Below, piece after piece: positions 38,071 to 46,673 of a DNA stretch of 48,496 nt (positions are counted from its first letter, which is position 1; each line of letters opens with the position of its first letter). Source of the DNA: an uncultured Alphaproteobacteria bacterium (GTDB lineage: Bacteria; Pseudomonadota; Alphaproteobacteria; Geminicoccales; Geminicoccaceae); NCBI GenBank assembly GCA_937926445.1, contig CALBAK010000030.1, forward strand, positions 1 through 48,496. Direction: 5' to 3'. The notes below the pieces were generated by a model. It saw only the letters and a program-made list of their open reading frames with translations. It had not been told where the DNA came from and did no database searches. The position numbers were made by a program, and so were the translations under genes.

Positions 38071-40479
38071 ATGACGCCCGAGCAATTCGTCTCAAAGTGG
38101 AAGGCCTGGCAGGGCCACGAGCGCCAGGGCTACCAGGAGCATTTCCGCGATCTCTGCGAGCTCCTCGGCCAGCCGGCGCCGCACGACCCCGCGAGCTACT
38201 GCTTCGAGAAGGGGGTCACGAAGACCTCGGGCTCGCGCGGCTGGGCGGACGTGTGGAAGCGCGGCCATTTCGCGATCGAGTACAAGGCCAAGGGCGCCAA
38301 CCTCGAAGCCGCGCTCGCCCAGCTCCAGCAATACGCCCTCGCCCTCGAGAGCCCACCTCTCCTCGTGGTCTGCGACTTCGAGCGCTGGCTGATCGTCACG
38401 AGCTTCACCAACGCCGTCTCCGAGCGGCGCCTGCTCGCCGTCGACGAGCTCCGCGACCCGGCGGCCCTCGACGTCCTGCGCCGCCTGTTCACCGATCCGG
38501 AGAGCTTCCGCCCGGCCCGGACGCGGCAGCAGGTCACCGAGGAGGTCGCGCGCGAGGTGGGCGCGATCGCCCGCGACCTGCGCGCCAAGGGCCACGATCC
38601 GCAGAAGGTCGCGCACCTCGTCATCCGCCTCGTCTTCGCCATGTTCGCCGAGGCGATCGGCCTCCTGCCGGACAAGCTCTTGACGCGCACGCTCGAGAGC
38701 GCGGTCAAGAGCCCGGACAAAGCGGAGAAGCTGCTCGCCGGCCTCTTCCGGGCGATGCGCGACGGCGATGCGGTGTTCGGCCCGTTCGACGTGCCCTGGT
38801 TCGACGGCAGGCTCTTCGACGACGATTCCGTCCTGCCGCTCTCCGAGCCGTTCCTGCGTCGGTTGCTCGAGGCGGCGCGGCGCGACTGGGCCGAGCTCGA
38901 CCCCTCGATCATGGGCACGCTCTTCGAGCGCGGGCTCGATCCCGACAAGCGCGGCCAGCTCGGCAAGTTCTACACCGACCGCGACAAGATCCTCCTGATC
39001 GTCGAGCCCGTGATCACCCGCCCGATCGCGGCCGAGTGGGAGGAGGTCAAGCGGCGGATCGCCGCGCTCGTCGAGGAGGCCGAGCGCTTGCGCGGGCGGG
39101 CGGCCGAAGCCAAGCGCGCCGAGGCACGGGCTCTCTACCACGCGCATCTGCAGCGGCTCCGGCGCTTCCGCGTGCTCGACCCGGCCTGCGGCTCCGGCAA
39201 CTTCCTCAATCTCGCGCTTCAGGCGCTCAAGGATCTCGAATGGCGGGCGCTGATCGAGGCCGAGGAGCTCGGGCTCGGTCAGGAGCTGCGCACGAGCCAG
39301 GTGAGCCCGCGGCAGATGCTCGGCATCGAGATCAACGAGTATGCCTGCGAGCTCGCCCGCGCCTCGGTCTGGATCGCCGACATCCAGTGGCTGCGCCGCC
39401 GCGGCCTCGGGGTCGAGCGGCAGCCGATCCTGGAGAAACTCGAAACGATCGAGTGCCGTGACGCGCTCGTGGACCCGGACGGCGGTGAGGCCGCGTGGCC
39501 GGAAGCGGACGTGATCATCGGCAACCCGCCGTTTCTGGGCGTCAAAAAGATGTACGGCGCCCTAGGCAAAGAATATGTTGATAAAATACGCGGGGCATAT
39601 CCCGATCTTTCGCCATCCTCCGATCTTGTTTGCTTCTGGTTTGAAAAAGCTTTTAGGCAGTTGAATCACGATTTGGCCAAGCGGGTCGGTCTCGTCGCAA
39701 CAAACTCTATAAGAGGTGGCCGCAATAGGCTGGTTCTCGACAGCATTTCAGAACATTACACTCTCTACGAGGCGTGGTCAGATGAACCATGGTATCAGGA
39801 AGGTGCCGCTCTTCGAGTTTCAATCGTTTGCATAAGTAAAGCGGACGATCCGGTCGCCAGTTCCGTTCACCTCGATGGATCGATAGTTTCGCGAATCAAC
39901 CCGGACCTCACTGCCTCGAACGCTGCCGTGACAAAGCCGAGAGTGCTCGCAGAAAACGCTGGGTGCGCCTTCAACGGCATCCAAAAAACCGGACCCTTCG
40001 AGATTCCGGGATGCAAAGCACGCGAGTGGCTTGGCGCGCAGGGTAATCCAAATCTTCGTCCGAACAGCGACGTTCTTCGCCCGTACTGGAACGGCGTCGA
40101 CCTCACGCGAAGGCCGAGGGATAGCTGGATCATCGATTTCAGGGATATGGATGAGAAGAAAGCGAGCCACTATGAAAAGCCGTTCGAGTATGCGAAATCT
40201 GTCATACTCCCTTTTAGAAAACAAGCGGCTACGAGACACAATAGCAAGGCAACGGCCTTTGATATGATCGCTCGCTGGTGGCAGTTCTGGCGATCGAGGC
40301 CCGAGATGCGGACGGCAATCACTCACCTGGGCCGCTACATTGTGACAATGGAAGTGGTGAAGCATCGGCTGTTCGTGTGGCTTGCTTCGACGGTCCTCCC
40401 GGATAAGCAGCTCATCGTCATCGGCCGCGACGACGACGTCACCTTCGGAATCCTCCATGCCCGCTTCCACGAGCTCTGA
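38071..40479 (+). CDS. MmeI-like single-chain restriction-modification enzyme, cut short by TGA
   Basis: 802 codons before TGA 40477-40479. The N-terminal nuclease has Asp60-x9-Glu70-x-Lys72 (WADVWKRGHFAIEYK), the same spacing as in MmeI. The adenine methyltransferase has DPACGSGNF at 370-378 and NPPF at 485-488. A target-recognition region follows. From about 39540 to 40400 the DNA is far AT-richer than the flanks: 28 of 60 bases are G or C in 39601-39660 against 49 of 60 in 39061-39120. The residue lost at the TGA is probably Trp, since the next codons read SLRLGT in the same frame. MmeI-type enzymes cut about 20 bases from their site and modify one strand. Truncated by 151 residues, this copy may be inactive. 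Confidence 0.85.
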   Translation: MTPEQFVSKWKAWQGHERQGYQEHFRDLCELLGQPAPHDPASYCFEKGVTKTSGSRGWADVWKRGHFAIEYKAKGANLEAALAQLQQYALALESPPLLVVCDFERWLIVTSFTNAVSERRLLAVDELRDPAALDVLRRLFTDPESFRPARTRQQVTEEVAREVGAIARDLRAKGHDPQKVAHLVIRLVFAMFAEAIGLLPDKLLTRTLESAVKSPDKAEKLLAGLFRAMRDGDAVFGPFDVPWFDGRLFDDDSVLPLSEPFLRRLLEAARRDWAELDPSIMGTLFERGLDPDKRGQLGKFYTDRDKILLIVEPVITRPIAAEWEEVKRRIAALVEEAERLRGRAAEAKRAEARALYHAHLQRLRRFRVLDPACGSGNFLNLALQALKDLEWRALIEAEELGLGQELRTSQVSPRQMLGIEINEYACELARASVWIADIQWLRRRGLGVERQPILEKLETIECRDALVDPDGGEAAWPEADVIIGNPPFLGVKKMYGALGKEYVDKIRGAYPDLSPSSDLVCFWFEKAFRQLNHDLAKRVGLVATNSIRGGRNRLVLDSISEHYTLYEAWSDEPWYQEGAALRVSIVCISKADDPVASSVHLDGSIVSRINPDLTASNAAVTKPRVLAENAGCAFNGIQKTGPFEIPGCKAREWLGAQGNPNLRPNSDVLRPYWNGVDLTRRPRDSWIIDFRDMDEKKASHYEKPFEYAKSVILPFRKQAATRHNSKATAFDMIARWWQFWRSRPEMRTAITHLGRYIVTMEVVKHRLFVWLASTVLPDKQLIVIGRDDDVTFGILHARFHEL

Positions 40480-40932
40480 TCGCTGCGTCTGGGCACGAGC
40501 CTCGAGGATCGGCCGCGCTACACGCCGACCACCACCTTCGAGACCTTCCCCTTCCCCGAAGGCCTCGGCCCGAACCGCCCCGCTTCGGAGTTCGCCGCAG
40601 ATCCGCGAGCGCAGGCGATCGCCGCCGCCCGGGCACTCCACGAGACGCGCGAAGCCTGGCTGAACCCGCCCCACCTGGTCCGACGCGAGCCCGAGGTCGT
40701 CCCCGGCTACCCCGACCGCCTCCTGCCGGTCGACGAGGCGGCGGCGCGCGAGCTGAAGAAGCGGACGCTCACCAACCTCTACAACCAGCGCCCGCACTGG
40801 CTCCGGGAGCTGCACCGCGCGCTCGACGAGGCCGTGGCCGCGGCCTATGGCTGGCCCGCCGATCTCGCCGAGGAGGAGGTCCTGGCCCGGCTGCTCGCCC
40901 TCAACCTCGAGCGCGCCGAAGCGGGGCGCTAA
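40480..40932 (+). pseudogene. Displaced C-terminal end of the MmeI-like enzyme
   Basis: The frame continues after the TGA for 150 codons to TAA 40930-40932, and the sequence is that of the family's end: PRYTPTTTFETFPFPEGL, a stretch very typical of MmeI-like C-termini, then LVRREPEVVPGYPDR and TLTNLYNQRPHWL. GC content is back to the level of the nuclease end. A single A-to-G change in the TGA would make a 953-residue protein, close to full family length (MmeI itself is about 920). Confidence 0.8.
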
Positions 40933-40942
40933 GCCGGCGCAG

Positions 40943-40969
40943 CCGGGCGTGCGGCCGCGGGGCCGCCCG
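40943..40969 (+). terminator. Hairpin between restriction gene and mutT
   Basis: GCGGCC (40951-40956) and GGCCGC (40961-40966) pair around GCGG, with outer CGG/CCG pairs. No T-tract on either strand. It lies between convergent genes. Confidence 0.35.
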
Positions 40970-41004
40970 ATCCCAGCGCGCCCTGAGGTCGAGGCCCTTC
41001 GCGA

Positions 41005-41439
41005 TCAGGGCCCCAAGAGCTCCTCGAGGAACGGGATCAGCGGCCGGTCGGCTTCCGGCATCGGCAGTTCGCGCAGGGCCCGCGGGCGGACCCAACGCAA
41101 CCTTTGACCCTCGAGGCCCCTCGGCTCTCCCTTCCAACGCCGGCAGATCCAGAGCGGCATCAAGAGCTCGAACGCCTCGTAGACGTGGCTCGCGAAGGTC
41201 AGAGGCGCGAGACAAGCGGGCTCGACCCCGATTCCGAGCTCCTCCTCGAGCTCGCGCACGAGACAGGCGGCGAGCCCCTCGCCGGGCTCCAGCTTGCCGC
41301 CCGGGAACTCCCAGAGCCCCGCGCGCGGCCGGCCCGACGGCCGCTCCTGCACGAGCACCCGCCCGTCGGGATCGACCAACGCACAGGCCACCACGATCAG
41401 GAGCGGCGGTGCGCTCCGCCCGGCCGCGGTTCCGCTCAC
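41005..41439 (-). CDS. mutT: MutT-type Nudix hydrolase (8-oxo-dGTP diphosphatase)
   Basis: 144 residues. Complete Nudix box: Gly48, Glu54, then RELEEELGI at 62-70, following LWEFPGGK. With the leading VVACALVDPDGRVLVQERP and the later FEGQ-like EGQRLRWV, this is the MutT class that removes 8-oxo-dGTP from the nucleotide pool. Third member of a ppiC-argJ-mutT group found in alphaproteobacteria. GTG start at 41439. A 168-base gap and a hairpin separate it from argJ. Confidence 0.9.
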   Translation of the reverse strand: MSGTAAGRSAPPLLIVVACALVDPDGRVLVQERPSGRPRAGLWEFPGGKLEPGEGLAACLVRELEEELGIGVEPACLAPLTFASHVYEAFELLMPLWICRRWKGEPRGLEGQRLRWVRPRALRELPMPEADRPLIPFLEELLGP

Positions 41440-41579
41440 CGCCCCCTCGCCGACCCGGCGGGCGGCACATAGGGCGAGCGCTGGGAGCCGCCTCGCTCGT
41501 GCCCCCCTTCCCCGATGACGCTCACCCGACCGCCGGCCCGCTCCTCGGTCCCGACCGGGGCTCCGCTCGTCCTGGCCGA

Positions 41580-41600
41580 GCCGCGGGCGCAGCCCGCGGC
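41580..41600 (-). terminator. Hairpin just after argJ
   Basis: GCCGCGGGC (41580-41588) pairs with GCCCGCGGC (41592-41600), 8 bases past the argJ stop on the minus strand. The 9-bp stem is strong but no T-run follows, so it might only attenuate transcription into mutT. Confidence 0.38.
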
Positions 41601-41607
41601 GTGCCGC

Positions 41608-42846
41608 TCAGGACCGGTAGTCGGCATTGATGTCGATGTAGGCGTGCGTCAGATCGCAAGACCACACCCGCGCCCGGCCGGGCCCACGGCCGACGGTCAC
41701 GCAAAGCGCGATCTCCCGGCCGGCGAGATGCGCCGCCACCGCCCCCTCGTCGAGGTCCGGGACCGCCTGTCCCTCGCGCGCCACCGGATGGCCGCCGAAC
41801 GTCACGGCGAGTGCGGCGGGCTCGATCGGCTCGCCGGCCCGGCCGACCGCCGCCACGACCCGACCCCAATTGGCGTCGCCGCCCGCGATCGCCGTCTTGA
41901 CGAGCGGGCTGTTGGCGATCGTCATCGCGATCTTCTTGGCCGACGGGTCCGAGACGGCTCCCTCGACCGTGATCTCGACGAGCTTCTGTGCACCTTCGCC
42001 GTCGCGCACGACCTGGAGTGCCAAGTCGAGGCAGACGGCGTCCAAGGCGTCCCGGAAGCCAGCCAGCCGGCTGTCGTCCGCGTCCTGCACGGGGTGGTGG
42101 TGGGCCCGACCGGAGGCGAGGAGGAGGAGCGTGTCGGAGGTCGACGTGTCGCCATCGACCGTCGTGCAGTTGAAGCTCTTCTCGGCAGCGGCGGCGAGCA
42201 GGGGCCGCAGGACCGAGGCCGGAAGGCGCGCGTCCGTGACGAGGAAGGCGAGCATCGTCGCCATGTCGGGAGCGATCATGCCGGAGCCCTTGGCGATCCC
42301 GGCGATTCGCACCGGCACGCCGTCGATCGCGGTCTCGGCCACGGCACCTTTGGGGAAGGTGTCGGTGGTCATGATCGCGCGTGCCGCCTCGGCGATGCCG
42401 TCGGCCCGCAGCCCCGCCACGAGCTCCGGCACTTTCGCCGTGATGCGCTCGACCGGCAGGCGCTCGCCGATCACGCCCGTGGAGGCCACGAGCACTTCCT
42501 CGGGCGGGCAGTGGAGTGCCGCTGCGACCGCTCGGGCCTCGGCCTCGACCGCCCGGTCGCCCTCCGCGCCGCGGCAGACATTGGCGTTGCCGGCATTGAC
42601 GATCACCGCCCGCGCCCGGCCCCCCGGCAGCACCTTGCGGCACCAGCTCACCGGATGCCCGGGCGTCGCCGAGCGGGTGAGCAGTCCGGCCACGCTCGTG
42701 CCCGCCACCGCCTCGATCAACAGGAGATCGGGCCGGCCGCGATAGCGGATGCCGGCCTCGACCGTGGCGAAGCGGAAGCCCGCGACCGGCGGGATCGCCG
42801 GGAAGCCGGCCGGCGCCAGGGGCGAGACCCGGGTGATCCGCGCCAT
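41608..42846 (-). CDS. argJ: Bifunctional glutamate N-acetyltransferase / ornithine acetyltransferase
   Basis: 412 residues. ArgJ moves the acetyl group from N-acetylornithine to glutamate in arginine synthesis. The proenzyme cuts itself before the Thr in PDMATML, here Thr197, which becomes the N-terminal nucleophile of the beta chain. NAGNANVCRG, STGVIGERLP and GIAKGSGMI lie before it; ends YIDINADYRS as the family does. ATG at 42846, 15 bases after the ppiC stop. Confidence 0.96.
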   Translation of the reverse strand: MARITRVSPLAPAGFPAIPPVAGFRFATVEAGIRYRGRPDLLLIEAVAGTSVAGLLTRSATPGHPVSWCRKVLPGGRARAVIVNAGNANVCRGAEGDRAVEAEARAVAAALHCPPEEVLVASTGVIGERLPVERITAKVPELVAGLRADGIAEAARAIMTTDTFPKGAVAETAIDGVPVRIAGIAKGSGMIAPDMATMLAFLVTDARLPASVLRPLLAAAAEKSFNCTTVDGDTSTSDTLLLLASGRAHHHPVQDADDSRLAGFRDALDAVCLDLALQVVRDGEGAQKLVEITVEGAVSDPSAKKIAMTIANSPLVKTAIAGGDANWGRVVAAVGRAGEPIEPAALAVTFGGHPVAREGQAVPDLDEGAVAAHLAGREIALCVTVGRGPGRARVWSCDLTHAYIDINADYRS

Positions 42847-42861
42847 GGCTGCTCCACCCGC

Positions 42862-43692
42862 TCAGTTCGGCTTGGGCGAGCCGTCGAGCGCGAAGCGCTC
42901 GATGCGCGCCTTGGACCGCAGCTCGGCCACGAGCGCGTTCACCGTCTCGCGCGCGATCTGCTCCTTGAGCTCCGACTCCTTCGCCTCGAAGGTCGGCGGG
43001 GCTTTGCGCCGCTCCTCGACCCGGATGACGTGCCAGCCGAAGCGGGTCTGGACCGGCTCGCGCGTGATCTCGCCGGGTTCGAGCGCGAAGGCCACCTCGG
43101 CGAACGGCTCGACCATCGTCTCGCGACGGAAGAAGCCTAGGTCACCCTCCGTCCGGGCTGCGGAAGGGTCGATCGAGCTCTCCTTGGCGAGCTTGCCGAA
43201 ATCCGCGCCGGCGGCCAGCGCGGCGATCACCTCGCGCGCCTCGGCCTCGGTCTTCACGAGGATGTGGCGGGCCCGCACCTCCTCGACCGCGAAGCCGGGC
43301 TGGGCGCGCGCCACCGCGTAGGCCTGCTGCAGCCGCTCGGGAGTGAGCGCCTCGACGATCGCCGCCTCGAGCAGCCGGTCACCCAGCACCTCGCGCCGTG
43401 CCCGGGCGAGCGCTGCCTGCACCTCCGGCCGAGCGTCGAGCTTGCGCCGTTCCGCCTCCTTGGCGAGCAGCCGGCGGTCGATCACCCGCACGAGCAGCGG
43501 ATCGTAGATCATCGCGAGCGGCAGCTGGCGGTACTGCTCAGGCAGCTCGGCCAGGGCCGCCTCGAGCTCCGAGCGCAGCACCTTCTCACCCTCGACCACC
43601 GCCACGACCGGATCGTCGGCCGCGGCCGCCCCGACCGGCGCCAGCGGCCCCAGAAGGATCGCCAGGGCGACCGCAGCCGTCCTCGTTCGCAT
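42862..43692 (-). CDS. Periplasmic parvulin-type peptidyl-prolyl isomerase
   Basis: 276 residues from ATG 43692 with GAGGAGGGG upstream. Signal peptide ending near GAAAA (residues 21-25), a SurA/PpiC-like N-terminal helical region, and one parvulin domain at about 138-228 (VRARHILVKTEAEA ... GDLGFF ... RFGWHVIRVEE). Helps fold exported and outer-membrane proteins, which would include the porins of this window. The ppiC-argJ-mutT order is conserved in alphaproteobacteria, with secA often upstream; secA is absent here. Confidence 0.9.
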   Translation of the reverse strand: MRTRTAAVALAILLGPLAPVGAAAADDPVVAVVEGEKVLRSELEAALAELPEQYRQLPLAMIYDPLLVRVIDRRLLAKEAERRKLDARPEVQAALARARREVLGDRLLEAAIVEALTPERLQQAYAVARAQPGFAVEEVRARHILVKTEAEAREVIAALAAGADFGKLAKESSIDPSAARTEGDLGFFRRETMVEPFAEVAFALEPGEITREPVQTRFGWHVIRVEERRKAPPTFEAKESELKEQIARETVNALVAELRSKARIERFALDGSPKPN

Positions 43693-43890
43693 CGCACCCC
43701 TCCTCGAGGACCCCGCGTCCCCGGTCGGGCTCGATAGCCGGTTTCGCAGCCGGGGGTAAGGCCGAGCGGGCCTGCGTCGCACGAACCGGGCGCTGCCACG
43801 AACCCGGCTGGCGGCGGTCGAGAAGCCCTTGACGTCGGACCGCCCCCGGTCGCCCGATCGAAGGCCGCCGATACCGCCGGAAGCTCGCCC

Positions 43891-44661
43891 TTGGACCGCG
43901 CGCCCTCGATCGCCGCCCGCTTCGCCGCCGTCGCCGACGATCCCGCGCAGGTCCGACTCGAGGGGCTCCATCCGCTCAAGCACGCGCTGCGGTTCGGGGG
44001 CGAGGTCGAGCTCGCGGTGAGCGCGGACAAGGCGACCCTGCTGGCGCTCGCTCGGGCCCTCTGCCCCGATCTGCTCGAGCGGCTCGAGGCCCTCGTCGAG
44101 CCCGTGCCGGCCGGGCTCTTCGCCGCCCTGGGCCCGCCGCCGCCGAGCCCGGTGCTGGCGATCGCCCGCCGCCCGCGGGTCGACACGAGCGCACTCCTCG
44201 CGCCCTCGAGCCCGGCGCCTGTCCTCCTCCTCGACCACCCGGTCCATGCCGGCAATCTCGGTGCGGTCGTGCGCGTGGCGGCCGCCCTTGGGGCGGCGGG
44301 CGTCCTCGCCCTCGGCGGCGTCGACCCCTGGTCGCCGGCAGCCCTGCGCGGATCCTCGGGGCTCCACTTCGCCCTGCCGGTCGCGCGTCTCGAGCGGCTG
44401 AGCGAGCCGTTGGAGCGGCCGCTCGTGGCGTTGCATCCCCAGGCCCCACCGCTCGACCCAGCCGCCCCGCTGCCGGCCGGCGCCTTGCTCGCCTTCGGCA
44501 GCGAGCGGCACGGCCTCGACCCCGCGCTCCGCGCGCGCGCCGCTGCCGTGCTCGCGATCCCGATGCGGCCCGGCGTATCCAGCCTCAACCTCGCGACCGC
44601 CGTGGCGATCGTCCTCTGGGAAGCGCGCCGACGGCTTCCGCCCGACGCTCCGGCGGAGTAG
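43891..44661 (+). CDS. TrmH/SpoU-family RNA 2'-O-methyltransferase
   Basis: 256 residues. Three SPOUT motifs: HAGNLGAVVRVAAALGA (motif 1), LLAFGSERHGL (motif 2) and MRPGVSSLNLATAVAIVLWE (motif 3), which form the knotted SAM site. Methylates a ribose in tRNA or rRNA; the target cannot be read. The start is taken as TTG 43891, because no ATG or GTG fits and the family-like text (ARFAAVADDP) starts just after. The 200 bases before it hold the divergent promoter to ppiC; TTGACG near 43828 is a possible -35. Confidence 0.87.
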   Translation: MDRAPSIAARFAAVADDPAQVRLEGLHPLKHALRFGGEVELAVSADKATLLALARALCPDLLERLEALVEPVPAGLFAALGPPPPSPVLAIARRPRVDTSALLAPSSPAPVLLLDHPVHAGNLGAVVRVAAALGAAGVLALGGVDPWSPAALRGSSGLHFALPVARLERLSEPLERPLVALHPQAPPLDPAAPLPAGALLAFGSERHGLDPALRARAAAVLAIPMRPGVSSLNLATAVAIVLWEARRRLPPDAPAE

Positions 44662-44699
44662 CGATCGCCCACGAGACCGCCCGAGGGAGGAGACCGGCC

Positions 44700-45887
44700 A
44701 TGGCGGACCTCGCCACGCTCGTGACGACCTGGAATTACCCGACCCGCGTGCGCTTCGGCGTCGGCACCGTGGGCGAGGCCGGCGAGGCCTGTCGCGCCGC
44801 CGGAATCACCCGGCCGCTCGTCGTCACCGACCCCGGGCTCGCCCGCCTGCCGCTCCTCGACCGGGTGCTCGAGGCGCTGCGGAGCGCCGGCCTCGAGGCC
44901 GCCGTGTTCGACGGCGTGCGGCCCAACCCGACCGCCGGCAACGTCGCCATGGGGGTCGAGATCCTGCGCCGCGACCGGCACGATGGGGTCGTGGCGGTCG
45001 GCGGCGGCAGCGCGCTCGACGTCGGCAAACTCGTCGCCTTCATGGCCGGGCAGAGCCGGCCGATCTGGGACTTCGAGGATATCGGCGACTGGTGGACGCG
45101 GGCCGATCCGGCCGGCATCCGGCCGGTCGTCGCGATCCCGACGACCGCCGGCACCGGCTCCGAGGTCGGCCGGGCGGGGGTGGTGACCGACGAGGCCACC
45201 CACACCAAGAAGATCATTTTCCACCCCGGGATGATGCCGAGGACCGCGATCCTCGACCCGTCGCTCACCGCCGGTCTACCGCCGCATCTCACCGCCGCCA
45301 CCGGCATGGACGCCCTCGCCCACTGTCTCGAGGCCTACTGCGCGCCGGGCTTCCACCCGATGGCCGAGGGCATCGCCGTCGAGGGCGTCAGGCTCGTCTT
45401 CGCGGCGCTGCCGCGCGCGGTGCGCGAGGGCGACGATCTGGAGGCGCGCGGGATGATGCTGGCCGCCTCGGCGATGGGGGCGACCGCCTTCCAGAAGGGC
45501 CTGGGCGTGGTGCACAGCCTCTCGCACCCGCTCGGCGCGGTCTACGACCTGCATCACGGGCTCTTGAACGGGATCTTGCTGCCCTATGCGCTGGCCTTCA
45601 ACCGCGCGGCGATCGAGGAACGGATTCGCCGGCTCGCCGCCTGGCTCGGCCTCGAGCCCCGATTCGAGGCCTTTCTCGACGCGCTTCTCGAGCTGCGGCG
45701 CACGACCGGCATCCCGCCGACGCTGGCGGCCGCCGGAGTACCGGCGGACCGGCTCGAGGAGCTCGCTCGGATGGCCGAGAAAGACCCGACGGCGGCGTCC
45801 AACCCGATCCCGGTCGACGCCGCAGCCCTCGAGCGACTCTATCGACAGGCGATCGCGGGCGAGCTGCCCTCGGGTATGCCCACTTAA
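44700..45887 (+). CDS. Iron-containing alcohol dehydrogenase (type III)
   Basis: 395 residues. NAD-binding GGGSALDVGK at 101-110 and PTTAGTGSEVG at 147-157. Predicted metal ligands are Asp204 and His208 (GMDALAHCLEAY), His272 (VHSLSHPLGA) and His286 (DLHHG), with His276 as the conserved active-site His; spacing equals that in FucO. Substrate unknown (ethanol, butanol, lactaldehyde or similar). 38 bases after the SpoU gene with GGGAGGAGA before ATG 44700, so probably co-transcribed; the strong hairpin at 45921 ends the unit. Confidence 0.93.
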   Translation: MADLATLVTTWNYPTRVRFGVGTVGEAGEACRAAGITRPLVVTDPGLARLPLLDRVLEALRSAGLEAAVFDGVRPNPTAGNVAMGVEILRRDRHDGVVAVGGGSALDVGKLVAFMAGQSRPIWDFEDIGDWWTRADPAGIRPVVAIPTTAGTGSEVGRAGVVTDEATHTKKIIFHPGMMPRTAILDPSLTAGLPPHLTAATGMDALAHCLEAYCAPGFHPMAEGIAVEGVRLVFAALPRAVREGDDLEARGMMLAASAMGATAFQKGLGVVHSLSHPLGAVYDLHHGLLNGILLPYALAFNRAAIEERIRRLAAWLGLEPRFEAFLDALLELRRTTGIPPTLAAAGVPADRLEELARMAEKDPTAASNPIPVDAAALERLYRQAIAGELPSGMPT

Positions 45888-45920
45888 CCGCCGGTCGACC
45901 GCCGCCGCGCAATGATGAAT

Positions 45921-45957
45921 GCGACCGGGCGCGGCACCCCATCACGCGCCCGGTCGC
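45921..45957. terminator. Strong hairpin between convergent genes
   Basis: GCGACCGGGCGCG (45921-45933) pairs perfectly with CGCGCCCGGTCGC (45945-45957) over an 11-base loop. It lies 33 bases after the alcohol dehydrogenase stop and beyond the end of the DUF2892 gene on the other strand, so it can serve both. T-tract weak. Confidence 0.6.
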
Positions 45958-46078
45958 CTGTCCTTCGCCCGGTCCGGGACGACCGCGGCGGCCGCGGCCA
46001 GCGGGCGATGCGTTCCCTCTCTGCCCGCCGAACCGCCTCGGCCGGCCACGACCCTCCGGCCTCTTCGAGGCGTCCGTG

Positions 46079-46357
46079 TCAACCCGCCGGCGCGCCGCGG
46101 TTCCACGGCAGCCGGTCGAGAAGCGTCGCCATGCCGCAGCGGCCGCTCAGACCCGCGTGTAAGAGGCCGAGCCCGACCACCCCGCTCAGCACATGGAAGC
46201 CCGGCGCCACGAACGTCCCGAGCAGGAAGCCCAGGAGTGCCATCGCGCCGGCCACGAGCTGGGCCTGACGCAACAAGGACAGCCGTGTCGTCCGCGCCGG
46301 GCCGCAACAGATCGCCGCCGCGGGCTCCGTCCGGATCGAGGTTTCGCCGGTGTGCAT
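46079..46357 (-). CDS. DUF2892 membrane protein
   Basis: 92 residues: two hydrophobic segments (LVAGAMALLGFLLGTFV and HVLSGVVGLGLLHAGL) and the typical end CGMATLLDRLPWNR, as in DUF2892 and the membrane tail of the rhodanese YgaP. Such genes are often found with sulfur-handling genes and a BigR/ArsR-type repressor. Neither is inside the window, so this one appears alone. ATG at 46357 with GAGGGAG upstream. Its upstream DNA contains an AT-rich patch unlike anything nearby. Confidence 0.82.
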   Translation of the reverse strand: MHTGETSIRTEPAAAICCGPARTTRLSLLRQAQLVAGAMALLGFLLGTFVAPGFHVLSGVVGLGLLHAGLSGRCGMATLLDRLPWNRGAPAG

Positions 46358-46390
46358 CGTGCTTTCTCCCTCGCCGGCCCCGCCGGCCTC

Positions 46391-46416
46391 TTTATTAGTA
46401 CACTCTGATATATTCT
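46391..46416 (-). promoter_or_regulatory. AT-rich promoter/operator candidate upstream of the DUF2892 gene
   Basis: Within a very GC-rich setting, TTTATTAGTACACTCTGATA and the adjoining TATTCT form a 26-base patch that is mostly A and T. On the minus strand it offers TACTAAT as a -10. DUF2892 genes are commonly under BigR/ArsR-type repressors with AT-rich operators, so this may be such a site; no good inverted repeat is seen. Confidence 0.35.
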
Positions 46417-46486
46417 CCTCGGACGGCCCTACAAGCCCCTCCCGGCGGGATCGCGGCGTCGGTCCCGAGGCCCGCGGTGCCGGGGC

Positions 46487-46511
46487 CCCGCGCCGAGTCG
46501 GCCGGGTTTTT
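46487..46511 (+). terminator. Plus-strand terminator-like hairpin before the peptide gene
   Basis: CCCG-C-GCC pairs with GGC-CGGG around GAGTC (46487-46506), with one bulge, followed by five T (46507-46511). No plus-strand gene lies upstream for 600 bases, so it would end a short RNA starting in the AT-rich patch, or screen the peptide gene from stray transcription. Confidence 0.4.
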
Positions 46512-46616
46512 CGCGCTCGCCGTTAGAGATCGACACGAAATGCACTGACCGCCTACCGACTAGGGAGACTTGCCGGTCGGTTGACGAAATCTCCGGTAGC
46601 ACCAACCTCTTTTCCG

Positions 46617-46645
46617 TTGACCAAGCGATCCTCGGGAGGTAGCAG
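46617..46645 (+). promoter_or_regulatory. Likely promoter of the secreted-peptide gene
   Basis: TTGACC (46617-46622), 17-base spacer, TAGCAG (46640-46645). The -35 matches five of six consensus bases; the -10 is weak. It would place the start of transcription near 46652, giving a leader of about 20 bases. Another TTGACG at 46581 has no good -10. Confidence 0.4.
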
Positions 46646-46673
46646 AAAAACGCAACGGTTGGGTGGGCAAGAC

